From contig CANFVE010000024.1 of the NCBI GenBank assembly GCA_947450365.1, positions 1 through 40,235 on the forward strand: DNA of 40,235 nucleotides. Direction: 5' to 3'. The DNA is from Cytophagaceae bacterium. Its GTDB lineage: Bacteria; Bacteroidota; Bacteroidia; Cytophagales; Spirosomataceae. The notes below the pieces were generated by a model, which worked only from the letters and a program-made list of their open reading frames with translations, had not been told where the DNA came from and made no database searches. Below are positions 27,557 to 36,532 of the stretch, piece after piece. Both the position numbers and the translations under genes were made by a program. The first letter of the stretch is position 1. Every line of letters starts with the position of its first letter.

Positions 27557-28963
27557 TTAACTCTTGATTACCTTGACGCCAGTTGTTCCTCCTTGGCTCA
27601 GGGTATTGTCCAAAGGCGCATTGCTTTTCCAAGAACCCCGTGTAAAATCAGGGATATCGATGGATTTGGAGCGGTTATTGACCGACATCTCACTCAGTGG
27701 CACAATCGAACTCCATGCCGCCGCATCGTACACATCCTGATCTAAAGGCAATCCATTGCGCAAGCAATCAATCAAGCGCCAATCCATCATAAAGTCCATG
27801 CCGCCATGGCCACCGATTTGTTTGGCTAATTCGCCTATTTTGGCAACAATCGGCGGAGCGTATTTTTTCTCCAATTCGTCCATTTGATCCGGCTTCACCC
27901 ACTCATGGTGATGATCCGAAATGCGTGGCTCTGGATATTTCATCGCCACGCCATTCGTTCCACTTAATAAGTGAATCCGCGAATAAGGGCGAGGGCTCGA
28001 CACGTCATGTTGAACCATGATCGTTTTACCTTGATGGGTTTTGATGGTAGTCGTGTTCATGTTACCCCGGAAGGTTTTATCGACAAAAGTCTTGTAATAG
28101 GGATCCTTTTCCGAAAGTTCCACCGCCATATTATGCATCGAAAAATCGTTCGACTGCATGGAAACCAAATAATCCATTTGATCCCCGCGATTGATATTCA
28201 ATAATTGACAAATGGGTCCTAAGCCATGCGTCGGGTATAAATTTCCGTTGCGCAAATTCGCCTTCAAACGCCAGTTGTCATAATACTGATTTTGCTTAAA
28301 ATTAGCACTCAATAAATCATGAATATAGGCGCCCTCCACGTGCAACAATTCTCCAAAATAGCCTTGGCGAGCCATATTTAAGGTCAACAATTCAAAGAAA
28401 TCATAGCAGCAGTTTTCCAACATCATGCAATGTTTCTTCGTTTTTTCAGATGTCTCGACCAATTGCCAGCATTCATCTAAGGTCGTGGCCGCCGGCACCT
28501 CGATCGCCACGTGCTTGCCTTGCTTCATCGCATAAACCGCCATAGGCGTGTGCAAATACCAAGGCGTGCAAATGTAAATCAAATCAATATCGTCGCGCTG
28601 GCACATCTCCTTCCAAGCCTCCTCCTTTTCTGTGTACACGACGGGCTCGATATTCATCTTTTTCAGCGCATTCGCACCCGCTTTTGCTTTTTCGGGACGT
28701 ATGTCACAAATCGCGGTGGTCTGAACGCCGTCGATGCGATTCACCCGGGTGATCGCGCCTGAACCTCGGTTTCCTAAACCGATAAACCCGATTCGAACGA
28801 CATCCAATTTGGGAGCCGCGTAACCCGACATATTAAAGATTTGTTTCGGAGCCACCGACATGGGCGCTTGGGCCATATCACTTGATTTCGACGACCAATT
28901 TTGCGTCATCCCGACAGCACCCAGGCCACTTAGTTTTAGAAAATCCCGACGATTATTTTTCAT
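27557..28963 (-). CDS. Tat-exported Gfo/Idh/MocA protein of the GH109 type
   Basis: A 468-residue NAD-binding oxidoreductase fold. The N-terminus NNRRDFLKLSGLGAVG is a textbook Tat signal; the Rossmann motif GFIGLGNRGSGA follows at about residue 58. GH109 features are strong: EVPAA replaces the usual EKP dehydrogenase motif, and MLENCCYDFFELLTLNMARQ, THGLGPICQLL and GGHGGMDFMMDWRLID are present. Characterised GH109 enzymes are NAD-dependent alpha-N-acetylgalactosaminidases working by transient oxidation; other members may act on other glycosides. It is last in the four-gene operon, 11 bases after the isomerase. Confidence 0.88.
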   Translation of the reverse strand: MKNNRRDFLKLSGLGAVGMTQNWSSKSSDMAQAPMSVAPKQIFNMSGYAAPKLDVVRIGFIGLGNRGSGAITRVNRIDGVQTTAICDIRPEKAKAGANALKKMNIEPVVYTEKEEAWKEMCQRDDIDLIYICTPWYLHTPMAVYAMKQGKHVAIEVPAATTLDECWQLVETSEKTKKHCMMLENCCYDFFELLTLNMARQGYFGELLHVEGAYIHDLLSANFKQNQYYDNWRLKANLRNGNLYPTHGLGPICQLLNINRGDQMDYLVSMQSNDFSMHNMAVELSEKDPYYKTFVDKTFRGNMNTTTIKTHQGKTIMVQHDVSSPRPYSRIHLLSGTNGVAMKYPEPRISDHHHEWVKPDQMDELEKKYAPPIVAKIGELAKQIGGHGGMDFMMDWRLIDCLRNGLPLDQDVYDAAAWSSIVPLSEMSVNNRSKSIDIPDFTRGSWKSNAPLDNTLSQGGTTGVKVIKS

Positions 28964-28974
28964 AGCGCATTCGA

Positions 28975-29811
28975 TTAAGCACCTAAATACTTTTGAATAT
29001 GTTCGTAACTCTTTTTAACTAATTCAGCTTCTGTGGTATAGTTTTTACGCCAAATACAGGCCGCTGGCAATAAAGGCGTGAAGGCCTCGACCACTAACCA
29101 ACCGCTATAATTCATCCGTGATAAACCCTCGAACACATTGTCCCAATGTACCTGACCTTCACCTAATGTCGCACGGGTACTTTCAGACAACTGAATATGT
29201 CCAACCTCATCTGCAATCCGAACCATCGCCTCTCCCGTATTGAATTCCTCAATGTGCGCATGGAAGGTATCAAACATGATTTTGACATTGGGATGATTGA
29301 TGGCTTTGACTAAGGCATACAATTGATCCGCATTACTCACCACGTAATTTTCGAAACGGTTTAAGTATTCCAAACCTAGAATAACCCCTTGTTTTTGGGC
29401 ATGTTCCGCGACGGCTAACATACTTTCTTTGGACCAATCCAATTCTTGTTGGACCGGCGCCGCCCCCGAAAACACAGCCAAGGCCGAATGAAAGGGGCCC
29501 GACAAATACGGAGCTCCTAAATAAGCAGTTACATCTACAGCCTTTTTAAGAAAATCAATACCTTTTTGACGAACCGTAGGATCCGACGAAATTGTATTCA
29601 TATCCGCACCTAAAAAAGTCACGGTAAAAACTTCCAAACCTAGGCGATCGATTTCCGCCTTCCAAGGCTTCCAATAATCCAAGTCTGTCACGAAAATAGG
29701 AATCTCGACGCCGACATAGCCGACTTCTTTGATGTAGGCTAAATGTTGAATGATGGATTCGTTCATATCTGGTCCGTAAACCAGGGTGTTCATGGCAATT
29801 TTGTACTTCAT
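28975..29811 (-). CDS. sugar phosphate isomerase/epimerase (xylose-isomerase-like TIM barrel)
   Basis: A 278-residue cytosolic TIM-barrel enzyme (AP_endonuc_2 family), most like D-tagatose/D-psicose 3-epimerases: it carries a conserved GLEYLNRFENYVV block (metal-binding Glu), FDTFHAHIEE, HIQLSESTRATLGEGQVHWD and a final VVEAF (second metal Glu). It would epimerise a ketose or rearrange a keto-sugar. It has no signal peptide, unlike its neighbours. It lies 8 bases after the ThuA gene and 11 before the GH109-type gene. Related isomerases join DUF1080 and Gfo/Idh proteins in 3-keto-glycoside pathways. Confidence 0.86.
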   Translation of the reverse strand: MKYKIAMNTLVYGPDMNESIIQHLAYIKEVGYVGVEIPIFVTDLDYWKPWKAEIDRLGLEVFTVTFLGADMNTISSDPTVRQKGIDFLKKAVDVTAYLGAPYLSGPFHSALAVFSGAAPVQQELDWSKESMLAVAEHAQKQGVILGLEYLNRFENYVVSNADQLYALVKAINHPNVKIMFDTFHAHIEEFNTGEAMVRIADEVGHIQLSESTRATLGEGQVHWDNVFEGLSRMNYSGWLVVEAFTPLLPAACIWRKNYTTEAELVKKSYEHIQKYLGA

Positions 29812-29819
29812 CTTATGCT

Positions 29820-30704
29820 TTATTTTGAATTAACCATTCCTCGATAAGGAACATTGATATCTAATTTTCCAGGCCATTTTTTAGGTACGGACATGCCTAA
29901 TTCCCAGTGAATTGCATTCACCACTAAACGCTGGAACGGCTCCACCGAAAAATCCTCCGGATGTCCCATCGTCGTAAAAAACACGCGACCACCATATTCA
30001 TTTTTCCAGGTCCAGGCGATCGGTTGCTCCGTCGCCGCCTTATCCGGATTCACGGCTTTGCCCATGAGCAGCCACTCTGTGCCTTTCACAGGATAATCCG
30101 GTAGGACACGATACAGCCAAGAACGCACGTGAAAAGTAGGATCTACGCCCGTTAGAATCGGATGTTTCGCCGCCTCAGGAATTATGCTGGCGTCCGTGGA
30201 GGCGTTGTGGCCATAATGGGTGTGTTGGGATTTCCCACCCCAGCCCGGAGGCGCTCCGAAGGCGCGTTCGGCCCAACCGTTATAGGCCACCAAAGGATCC
30301 GTTTTCGGATAATTAAACGAGTGTGTGGTCGTCCGGAATCCCATGATGGGTTTGCCGGATTTCAAATAGGCATCCATGAGCGCCACTTGCTCGGCGGGCA
30401 ATTGACGCCAACGCAAAAAGAACACCGCCAAATCAGCCTCTGCCAAGGCTTCTAAACCAGGAATATCCTTTTCCGCATTTTGATCAGGAAAGGATTTCAG
30501 AACTTTGGTACGAAAGCCATATTGTTTTTCTAATACGGTCGCCAACAAAGGCAAGGTCGACTCGCCCGAATATTCATGATCCCCACAGACAAAAACAACC
30601 AAAGGTTTTTTAGCCTTTTTCGGTGCAGGTACGCGGGAAAAACCGTCAAAATTGGCCAGTAAAACAAATGCGATTCCAAGGCAAAACTTATTCATTATTT
30701 TCAT
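29820..30704 (-). CDS. exported ThuA-domain protein
   Basis: A ThuA-like (class I glutamine-amidotransferase fold) protein of up to 294 residues, with a signal peptide in the first ~24 residues. The domain starts PLVVFVCGDHEYSGE and includes LAVFFLRWRQLPAEQ, HTHYGHNAS and GGRVFFTTMGHPEDF. ThuA is linked to trehalose and other disaccharide use, where it may act on 3-keto-sugars, but its chemistry is poorly known. Starts at 30704 (MKIMNKF) and 30695 (MNKF) are both possible; either leaves a gap of 11 bases or less to the cytochrome gene. Confidence 0.86.
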   Translation of the reverse strand: MKIMNKFCLGIAFVLLANFDGFSRVPAPKKAKKPLVVFVCGDHEYSGESTLPLLATVLEKQYGFRTKVLKSFPDQNAEKDIPGLEALAEADLAVFFLRWRQLPAEQVALMDAYLKSGKPIMGFRTTTHSFNYPKTDPLVAYNGWAERAFGAPPGWGGKSQHTHYGHNASTDASIIPEAAKHPILTGVDPTFHVRSWLYRVLPDYPVKGTEWLLMGKAVNPDKAATEQPIAWTWKNEYGGRVFFTTMGHPEDFSVEPFQRLVVNAIHWELGMSVPKKWPGKLDINVPYRGMVNSK

Positions 30705-30706
30705 GC

Positions 30707-33700
30707 TTATTTCTCGATTGGGTGTTCAGATAATAACATATTGGCATTGTATAAATCTTGTTTGGAGGCAATTTTTGCACGGATTTCTTTCACCTTGGTG
30801 GGATCGATTGGCGCAGCTTTGTTGCCAAACGAATTGCGTACATAGGTTAATACGGCCGCAACTTCCTGATCCGACATCAAACCTCCATAGGGCGTCATCG
30901 GTACTTGGCCCGTATATTTAACCCCATTGAGTTCCATCGGTCCCATGATTCCTTTCAAAACCAATTTGATCAATCGCTCTTGATTTCCCGTCACCCAAAT
31001 AGAACCAGCCAATGGAGGGAATCCCGAAGCCGTCAAACCTTTTCCATTGGTTTGGTGACAGGTATTGCAAAAACCTTCTTTGGCATATAATTTTTGACCC
31101 TCCGTAAACAAGGCTAAATCCTTTCCTTTTAAATCAGTCACCAAAGCTTCCGCTTTTTTCTTCGCTACATTCACGCCATTGGCATGCGCCACGGCGATTT
31201 CAAAAGGCTTATCCATCCATTCATCCAAAGGCTTCAATTTGGCCGCCTCAAAAATCGGATTCGCTTTTTCTTTCGGCAACCAAGACGCTGCCACGAAAGA
31301 TTCCATCCGCACCCGGCCATGCTCATCTTGCGCGGCTTTGGCTAATAAGGCTGCCTGATTAGGCACTTGATGACCCGTGTAACGCAAAACACGTACCGCT
31401 GCGGCACGCGCATGGTAATCTTTGGCATTTAATAATTGGTTCAATAAACCTTGATCTACCTTATTGAGGCCCCAAGTCACCCAAAGCGCTTCTAACACAT
31501 GATGCTCGTAATTCGCATCTTTTTTGTCCAATTTCGCCACCCAAGCACGTACGCGTGGCAACACATCCGCTGCGTTTCTTCCCCGCAATTCCCGACGAAC
31601 CCGATAACGCGTCCGGTATTCAGGTAATTTTAAATTCTCTAATAATTCATCGATCGACGCACCATCCACCTTCGCCGGCGTCACCAAAGGACGCGATGGA
31701 TAGGTAATCCGATACACCCGACCATGCGAGTGATCCCGCAATGGATCGCGGGCATTGTGTTGCATGTGACCGATCAAGATATTGTGCCAATCGATGACGT
31801 ATAGGGAACCATCAGGGGCAAATTCCATATCCACCGGGCGGAAATTCCGATCTTCGCCTACGATTAAATCTTGGCGATGTTTGAAGGCGTAGCCGGTGCC
31901 TTTGTCGGTCAACTGGTGTTGCTTCATCCCCAAAAAGCCAATCGTATTATTGATGAGGAAATCGCCTTGTACCTCATCTGGGAAATGGCGACTATAGACG
32001 AATTCCAACCCGGAGGTCGGGCGAACCAAATGCTTCTCCTCGATTAAACTAAAGGATTTATGACCCGTTTGGCCATAGCGGTTTTTGGTCGTACCCGGCA
32101 TCATCCAGCGGACATCGGGTCCAGAGGTTTCCGCGAAGAAATTTTGTCCCCATTTATCAAAGGCGATGCCCCAAGGATTTGGGATGGATAATTGGGCTAC
32201 GCGCTCTAAATGTTTCCGAGCAGGATTGTAGCGCATAAAACCTCCATTTGTCGCACGGACGGTTCCATAAGGCGTTTCTACGTTGGTATGCAAGAAAACC
32301 CCTTCACCCATGTAAATCGCACCGGATTCGTCGGTCACGAAGGCTGAGATTTCATGGTGCGTATCATGGTCATCGAAACCACTTAAAATAACTTCTTTTT
32401 TATCTGCGTGGTCATCGCCATCGGTGTCTTGCAAGAAAACCAAATTCGTTCCCTGACTTATGTACACCCCATTGTGCGCGATTTCCATGCCCACGGGAAC
32501 GTGTAAACCGGATGCGAAAACCGTTTCTTTGTCGGCCTTTCCATCCTTATTGGTATCTTCTAAGATGATGATTTTGTCATTCGGTTTCGGATCACCGGGC
32601 TTGTAGTGCGGGTAACTTGGCATACAAACAACCCATAAACGACCTTTGTTGTCGAAGGTCATCTGCACCGGTTTCGCTAAATCCGGGAATTCTGTCTCCG
32701 AGGCAAATTGCTCAATCTTATACCCTGGGGCCACTTTAATCGCATCTAAGGCTTCTTTACCTAATAGATAGGTCAAACTACCGTTTTTCTCCGGATTGAA
32801 ATTCGTTTTGACGGGATCCAAGGTCCGCGTTTTCGCATCGGCAACCGCTAAGTCGAAGGCTTTTCCTTGAATGGCTGCTTGGATGGCAGCTTCGCGATTC
32901 GCGGTCATTTGGCGAATTTTCTCGATTTCTGCGGGGTAATTATCAGGTCCAAATGGATTGTAACGACGACCGTATACGTGCACGCCATTCGGGATCTTGA
33001 AGTCATTATGCCACATCCAGTTTTTCTCGGCTACCGCGGCATAGACATCGGCATGACGGGCTTCTATTTCAGTTGATTTTTTACCAAATACATGATCCGT
33101 CAAATAAAGGGCTAATTTCTTATATCCCTCATTGTTTAACTGAATTCCATCAATGGTCAAAGGTGCCTTACTCGCCGCATACCAAGCTTTGGAAGCTGCA
33201 AACACATCGATGAAGAGCACATTTTCTTTTTGACAAACCTCCTTCATGGCCTGGGTATATTGGCCTAAGCGGATATTTTCTTCGGTTCCTTTGGGAACGT
33301 CATACAGCGCAGTGAGGTCTTCGAAGGCGATGGGCGACACGAGGACTAAAGTTGGGGCCGACACACCGTTATATTTTTGATTTCTTGTATGCTGAATAAA
33401 GGCGGTCAACTCATCCTTGTACCGCTGAATTTTAGCCGATCCTTCATAGGATTCTGAAAAGCCGAAAAAACCGATGACGATGTCTGTTTTCAGACGTTTC
33501 ATCCATTCGTCATGAGATTCTAAGTGACCTTCGCTGCCTGATTTATTGGCAAATTCATCTTGAAATTGTTCCGCATTCGGAAAGGCCCAAGGCAAATTCC
33601 GCGCAGAATGCGGGCGAAATCCGGGGGTATCTCCGCCATCGCACAGATTGCGTACGGACAATTGACTTTTCGGATAACGCAAATGAAGTTCGGTCTCAAA

Positions 33701-33862
33701 ATGATCGTAATTGATCATCCGGGAACCTAAATTTCCGCCGATGAGGGCGATTTGAGTATGATCTTTTAGGGCAAGGGTGGTGGGTGCTTCGGGTTGAAAA
33801 AAGCTTATCATACTGAAAGTCAGTACGACTAAAAGCAATCCTCCTTTTATTTTGATGGACAT
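30707..33862 (-). CDS. PVC-type heme-binding protein: SGNH-like + beta-propeller + HEAT + cytochrome c
   Basis: A 1051-residue periplasmic protein. A signal peptide (about 1-25) is followed by an SGNH-hydrolase-like domain (about 35-250), a PQQ/NHL-type propeller with IILEDTNKDGKADKE (about 370-700), helical HEAT-like repeats (about 740-900), and a C-terminal cytochrome c with C932-N-T-C935-H936 and a probable axial Met989. The SGNH triad looks lost: Asn44 at the Ser position (GGN) and Gln241 where His is expected (D238-G-I-Q). Such proteins are thought to oxidise sugars with the heme as electron outlet, but the substrate is unknown. The start at 33862 avoids the terminator at 33931; an upstream in-frame codon at 33910 is rejected. 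Confidence 0.88.
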   Translation of the reverse strand: MSIKIKGGLLLVVLTFSMISFFQPEAPTTLALKDHTQIALIGGNLGSRMINYDHFETELHLRYPKSQLSVRNLCDGGDTPGFRPHSARNLPWAFPNAEQFQDEFANKSGSEGHLESHDEWMKRLKTDIVIGFFGFSESYEGSAKIQRYKDELTAFIQHTRNQKYNGVSAPTLVLVSPIAFEDLTALYDVPKGTEENIRLGQYTQAMKEVCQKENVLFIDVFAASKAWYAASKAPLTIDGIQLNNEGYKKLALYLTDHVFGKKSTEIEARHADVYAAVAEKNWMWHNDFKIPNGVHVYGRRYNPFGPDNYPAEIEKIRQMTANREAAIQAAIQGKAFDLAVADAKTRTLDPVKTNFNPEKNGSLTYLLGKEALDAIKVAPGYKIEQFASETEFPDLAKPVQMTFDNKGRLWVVCMPSYPHYKPGDPKPNDKIIILEDTNKDGKADKETVFASGLHVPVGMEIAHNGVYISQGTNLVFLQDTDGDDHADKKEVILSGFDDHDTHHEISAFVTDESGAIYMGEGVFLHTNVETPYGTVRATNGGFMRYNPARKHLERVAQLSIPNPWGIAFDKWGQNFFAETSGPDVRWMMPGTTKNRYGQTGHKSFSLIEEKHLVRPTSGLEFVYSRHFPDEVQGDFLINNTIGFLGMKQHQLTDKGTGYAFKHRQDLIVGEDRNFRPVDMEFAPDGSLYVIDWHNILIGHMQHNARDPLRDHSHGRVYRITYPSRPLVTPAKVDGASIDELLENLKLPEYRTRYRVRRELRGRNAADVLPRVRAWVAKLDKKDANYEHHVLEALWVTWGLNKVDQGLLNQLLNAKDYHARAAAVRVLRYTGHQVPNQAALLAKAAQDEHGRVRMESFVAASWLPKEKANPIFEAAKLKPLDEWMDKPFEIAVAHANGVNVAKKKAEALVTDLKGKDLALFTEGQKLYAKEGFCNTCHQTNGKGLTASGFPPLAGSIWVTGNQERLIKLVLKGIMGPMELNGVKYTGQVPMTPYGGLMSDQEVAAVLTYVRNSFGNKAAPIDPTKVKEIRAKIASKQDLYNANMLLSEHPIEK

Positions 33863-33872
33863 GATGAGGGTG

Positions 33873-33888
33873 ATTAAATAGGTTGTTT
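33873..33888. repeat. degenerate leader repeat before the PVC-type cytochrome gene
   Basis: ATTAAATAGGTTGTTT keeps the left arm and centre of the motif at 26158-26173; a second CAAATAGGT copy starts at 33892. It begins 10 bases before the ATG at 33862. Confidence 0.5.
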
Positions 33889-33930
33889 TTTCAAATAGGT
33901 AATTGGGCAAAGAACAAGGAAATCCATTAA

Positions 33931-33958
33931 AAAAGACCCAAGAAGCCTTGGGTCTTTT
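33931..33958 (-). terminator. intrinsic terminator of the upstream Gfo/Idh gene
   Basis: AAAAGACCCAAG (33931-33942) and CTTGGGTCTTTT (33947-33958) form a 12-bp stem with a 4-base loop. On the minus strand it ends in T6, just 15 bases after the stop at 33973. It isolates that gene from the cytochrome operon. Confidence 0.9.
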
Positions 33959-33972
33959 GAAAAGAAATATAC

Positions 33973-35424
33973 TTATACGCCTAAGGTCCAGCCTTCGCGG
34001 TAGGTACGTTTTACGAATTGGTTGGCCGCATCGAAGTTGGTCACCCGCATGTTTTGGTTATCCCATAACAATTTCGTGTTTGAACCTGGATAATACATAC
34101 CATTTCCTGTTTTGCGAGGGAAAGGCATATCGGCTACGCGAATCGCTAAATTGGCCATTAAGATCGCTTCGGTCAAAGGACCCGCTAAATCGAACGGAGA
34201 ACTTAATTGTTTTTTGCCATATCCAGCGATTGCCCCCTCTACCCATTGAGCATAGTGACCATCGGCTGAACCGGGAACGCGCTCGAGTTTACGAGGCACT
34301 TTTACTTCTTGATTCCGTGATAAAGGCAATAAACGTGGATTCGCCGCATATTCGCTAGCCATCATTTTTCCTTTGGTACCGATGAAAAGAATACCTGAAT
34401 TTCCGTCTCCGAACATTTCGTCAGGACCTAATTCTTCAGGACGTTCTGGTTTGATACCCCCATCCATCCAGTGCATGGTGATCGGACCTTTCGTTTTATC
34501 TGTTTTCGGGAAAGTCAAAGTTGCATGGCTACTTGGCGGGCAAGAATCTAAGAACACGCCACGTTTTCCGAAGGCTGTGAACACGCTGCTCACGCTAGCC
34601 TGAACATCAGAAGCATATTTTAGGCCTAAGACACGGAAAGGAGCTTCCATTAAGTGGCAACCTAAATCGCCCAAAGCACCTGTACCATAATCCCACCATC
34701 CACGCCATGAGCCTGGAATTAAATTGTCTACATAATCTTTATAAGGGGCGGTACCCAACCATAAGTTCCAATCCAATTCCGACGGAACCGGTGGCTTCGC
34801 TGATGGCCAAGGTATCCCCTGTGGCCAGATAGGGCGATTTGTCCAGATTTGTACCGTATGTACATCCCCGATAATATCGGCATCGTACCATTCTACGAGC
34901 TGACGAACTCCGTCTCCGGATGAACCTTGATTTCCCATTTGGGTAACCACTTTGTATTTTTCAGCCGCTTGGGTTAACATGCGCGCCTCAAAAATATCGT
35001 GCGTCATCGGCTTTTGCACGTACACGTGTTTGCCTAATTGCATCGCAGCCATTGCTTGAACCGCATGGTTATGATCGGGCGTAGACACAGAAACCGCATC
35101 GAAATTCTTCGATTCCTTTTCCAACATAACGCGCCAATCTTTGTAGTATTTCGCTTTGGGATAGGCCGCTACGGAGTCTTTGGCCATGCGATCATCCACG
35201 TCGCAGAGGTAAGCAATTTCGGCCTTGCCACTGTCGTAGAAATATTTTAAATCGGATTTCCCTTTTCCTCCAGCTCCGATACCTGCGACAAGTAATTTAT
35301 CGCTGGGCGCGGTGAAGCCCTTACCCCCTAGCACGTGGCGAGGAACAATCAAGAAACCGGCTGAGGCCAAGGTGGCAGACTTCAAAAAGTCCCGCCGAGC
35401 AGTATTTGTTTTTTTATTTTCCAT
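33973..35424 (-). CDS. Tat-exported Gfo/Idh/MocA family oxidoreductase
   Basis: A 483-residue periplasmic NAD(P)-dependent dehydrogenase fold. The N-terminus NTARRDFLKSATLASAGF is a Tat signal. LLVAGIGAGGKGKSD is the dinucleotide motif (about residue 45), VYVQKPMTHD is the catalytic-Lys region (QKP in place of EKP), and GALGDLGCHLMEAP carries the conserved His. Unlike the GH109-type protein in the next operon, it keeps the Lys and could be a true sugar dehydrogenase. Its own terminator (33931-33958) makes it a single-gene unit. Substrate unknown; a glycoside 3-dehydrogenase role is inferred from the neighbours. Confidence 0.88.
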   Translation of the reverse strand: MENKKTNTARRDFLKSATLASAGFLIVPRHVLGGKGFTAPSDKLLVAGIGAGGKGKSDLKYFYDSGKAEIAYLCDVDDRMAKDSVAAYPKAKYYKDWRVMLEKESKNFDAVSVSTPDHNHAVQAMAAMQLGKHVYVQKPMTHDIFEARMLTQAAEKYKVVTQMGNQGSSGDGVRQLVEWYDADIIGDVHTVQIWTNRPIWPQGIPWPSAKPPVPSELDWNLWLGTAPYKDYVDNLIPGSWRGWWDYGTGALGDLGCHLMEAPFRVLGLKYASDVQASVSSVFTAFGKRGVFLDSCPPSSHATLTFPKTDKTKGPITMHWMDGGIKPERPEELGPDEMFGDGNSGILFIGTKGKMMASEYAANPRLLPLSRNQEVKVPRKLERVPGSADGHYAQWVEGAIAGYGKKQLSSPFDLAGPLTEAILMANLAIRVADMPFPRKTGNGMYYPGSNTKLLWDNQNMRVTNFDAANQFVKRTYREGWTLGV

Positions 35425-35484
35425 AGGTTTAGAATTTGTGCATAAAACTAAAGATTTTTTTCGTAGGGAATCATTTTTAGCTGT

Positions 35485-36477
35485 TTATTTTTCAAGATTT
35501 TTTTGTGTTTTACTGACTATCCCATCAAGTTCTTTTTGAACCCGATCAAAATCCAAGCCCTCAGCCCTTCCCTGTTCATTAAATACGACCCGGGCGATCT
35601 CCGGATTTTGATATGCACCTGAATAGGAATGATAAATACTAAAATTTTTAAAGGCCCCGCAAATCACGAGGGCAGGAATTTGGAAGGCATTTGCGATGTG
35701 TGTCGGACCGGAATCGAGCCCAATGAAAAACGATGCGCCTTGGATGATTTTCATCGTTTCCTGCAGGGTGGTTTTCCCAACCAAATTCGTCAAGAAGGGA
35801 TGTTCATATGCTAAAGGTTTCACATGGCCGATTTCAATGATGTGTACCCCCCACCGCTCGGTTGCATACTGAATTAATCGAACCCAATGCTCGTCTTTCC
35901 AGTCGCGCAGGCCCTCATTCGATTTTGTGTGGATGACCCAGTAATGTCCTTTTACAGGAAGATCATAGGCTTTGGGATCGACATAAAGATGCGGTTGGCC
36001 TTTTAATTTCCCCAAATCAGCCAGTAAAGAAGCTATTTCAAGCAGTGTATGCGCGTCATAGTAATTGGTCAAGGTCAAATGTAAGGCATCGGCCTTGGGA
36101 TTAACAATTGGCGTATTCGTTATTTCATCCGTACGAAAACCACTTAAATGCAATGAATACAAGTGATGAAAAGGATGCGCACGTAAAAGTAGATATGTGA
36201 GCAGACTGAATTTTTGTGGCAATAAACGATTGACCAAAGGATGAAAGGCAAAGACTGGAAAATGCTTTGGGTGGCAGATCCAGGTAATGTGTGTATGTCC
36301 AAATTTGGCTGCTAAAGCGGGCAGGATGGGCTCAGAGGCTACCATATCTCCTAAATCTCCATCCATGGCGATGCCTATAAAGGTTTTGCGTGGAAATCGG
36401 AACCGAAGAAAAAGGTATGAAATGTAGATTTGAAGCCAATACAATAGCGTTCGAATCCAATGGACAAGGATGTTCAA
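35485..36477 (-). CDS. glycosyltransferase family 9 (heptosyltransferase-like)
   Basis: A 330-residue glycosyltransferase that probably adds a sugar to lipopolysaccharide or another envelope glycan at the inner face of the inner membrane. The N-terminal IAMDGDLGDMVASEPILPALAAKF is the GT9 entry motif, and FIGLDSGPTHIANAFQIPALVICG is the donor-binding segment with the family Asp-Ser-Gly-Pro-x-His motif. A 35-residue amphipathic, aromatic leader precedes the domain. The start is weak: the TTG at 36477 is the only usual start codon between the upstream stop (36511-36513) and the domain. The repeat at 36484-36499 lies 6 bases upstream. Confidence 0.85.
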   Translation of the reverse strand: MNILVHWIRTLLYWLQIYISYLFLRFRFPRKTFIGIAMDGDLGDMVASEPILPALAAKFGHTHITWICHPKHFPVFAFHPLVNRLLPQKFSLLTYLLLRAHPFHHLYSLHLSGFRTDEITNTPIVNPKADALHLTLTNYYDAHTLLEIASLLADLGKLKGQPHLYVDPKAYDLPVKGHYWVIHTKSNEGLRDWKDEHWVRLIQYATERWGVHIIEIGHVKPLAYEHPFLTNLVGKTTLQETMKIIQGASFFIGLDSGPTHIANAFQIPALVICGAFKNFSIYHSYSGAYQNPEIARVVFNEQGRAEGLDFDRVQKELDGIVSKTQKNLEK

Positions 36478-36483
36478 TGCGTG

Positions 36484-36499
36484 TTTAAATAGGTTTAAA
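36484..36499. repeat. inverted repeat TTTAAATAGGTTTAAA before the GT9 gene
   Basis: Identical over 16 bases to 3548-3563, and likewise directly upstream of a minus-strand start codon (6 bases from the TTG at 36477). In this leader it is not inside another gene. Confidence 0.6.
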
Positions 36500-36532
36500 T
36501 TATCCCCTAGTTACGCATTTTTTAGAAAAGAA

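Noticed and set aside
33863..33910. Upstream start for the PVC-type cytochrome protein
   Set aside because: It would put extra residues before the signal peptide and begins within the leader containing the repeats, next to the terminator; MSIKIKGG at 33862 gives a normal signal peptide.
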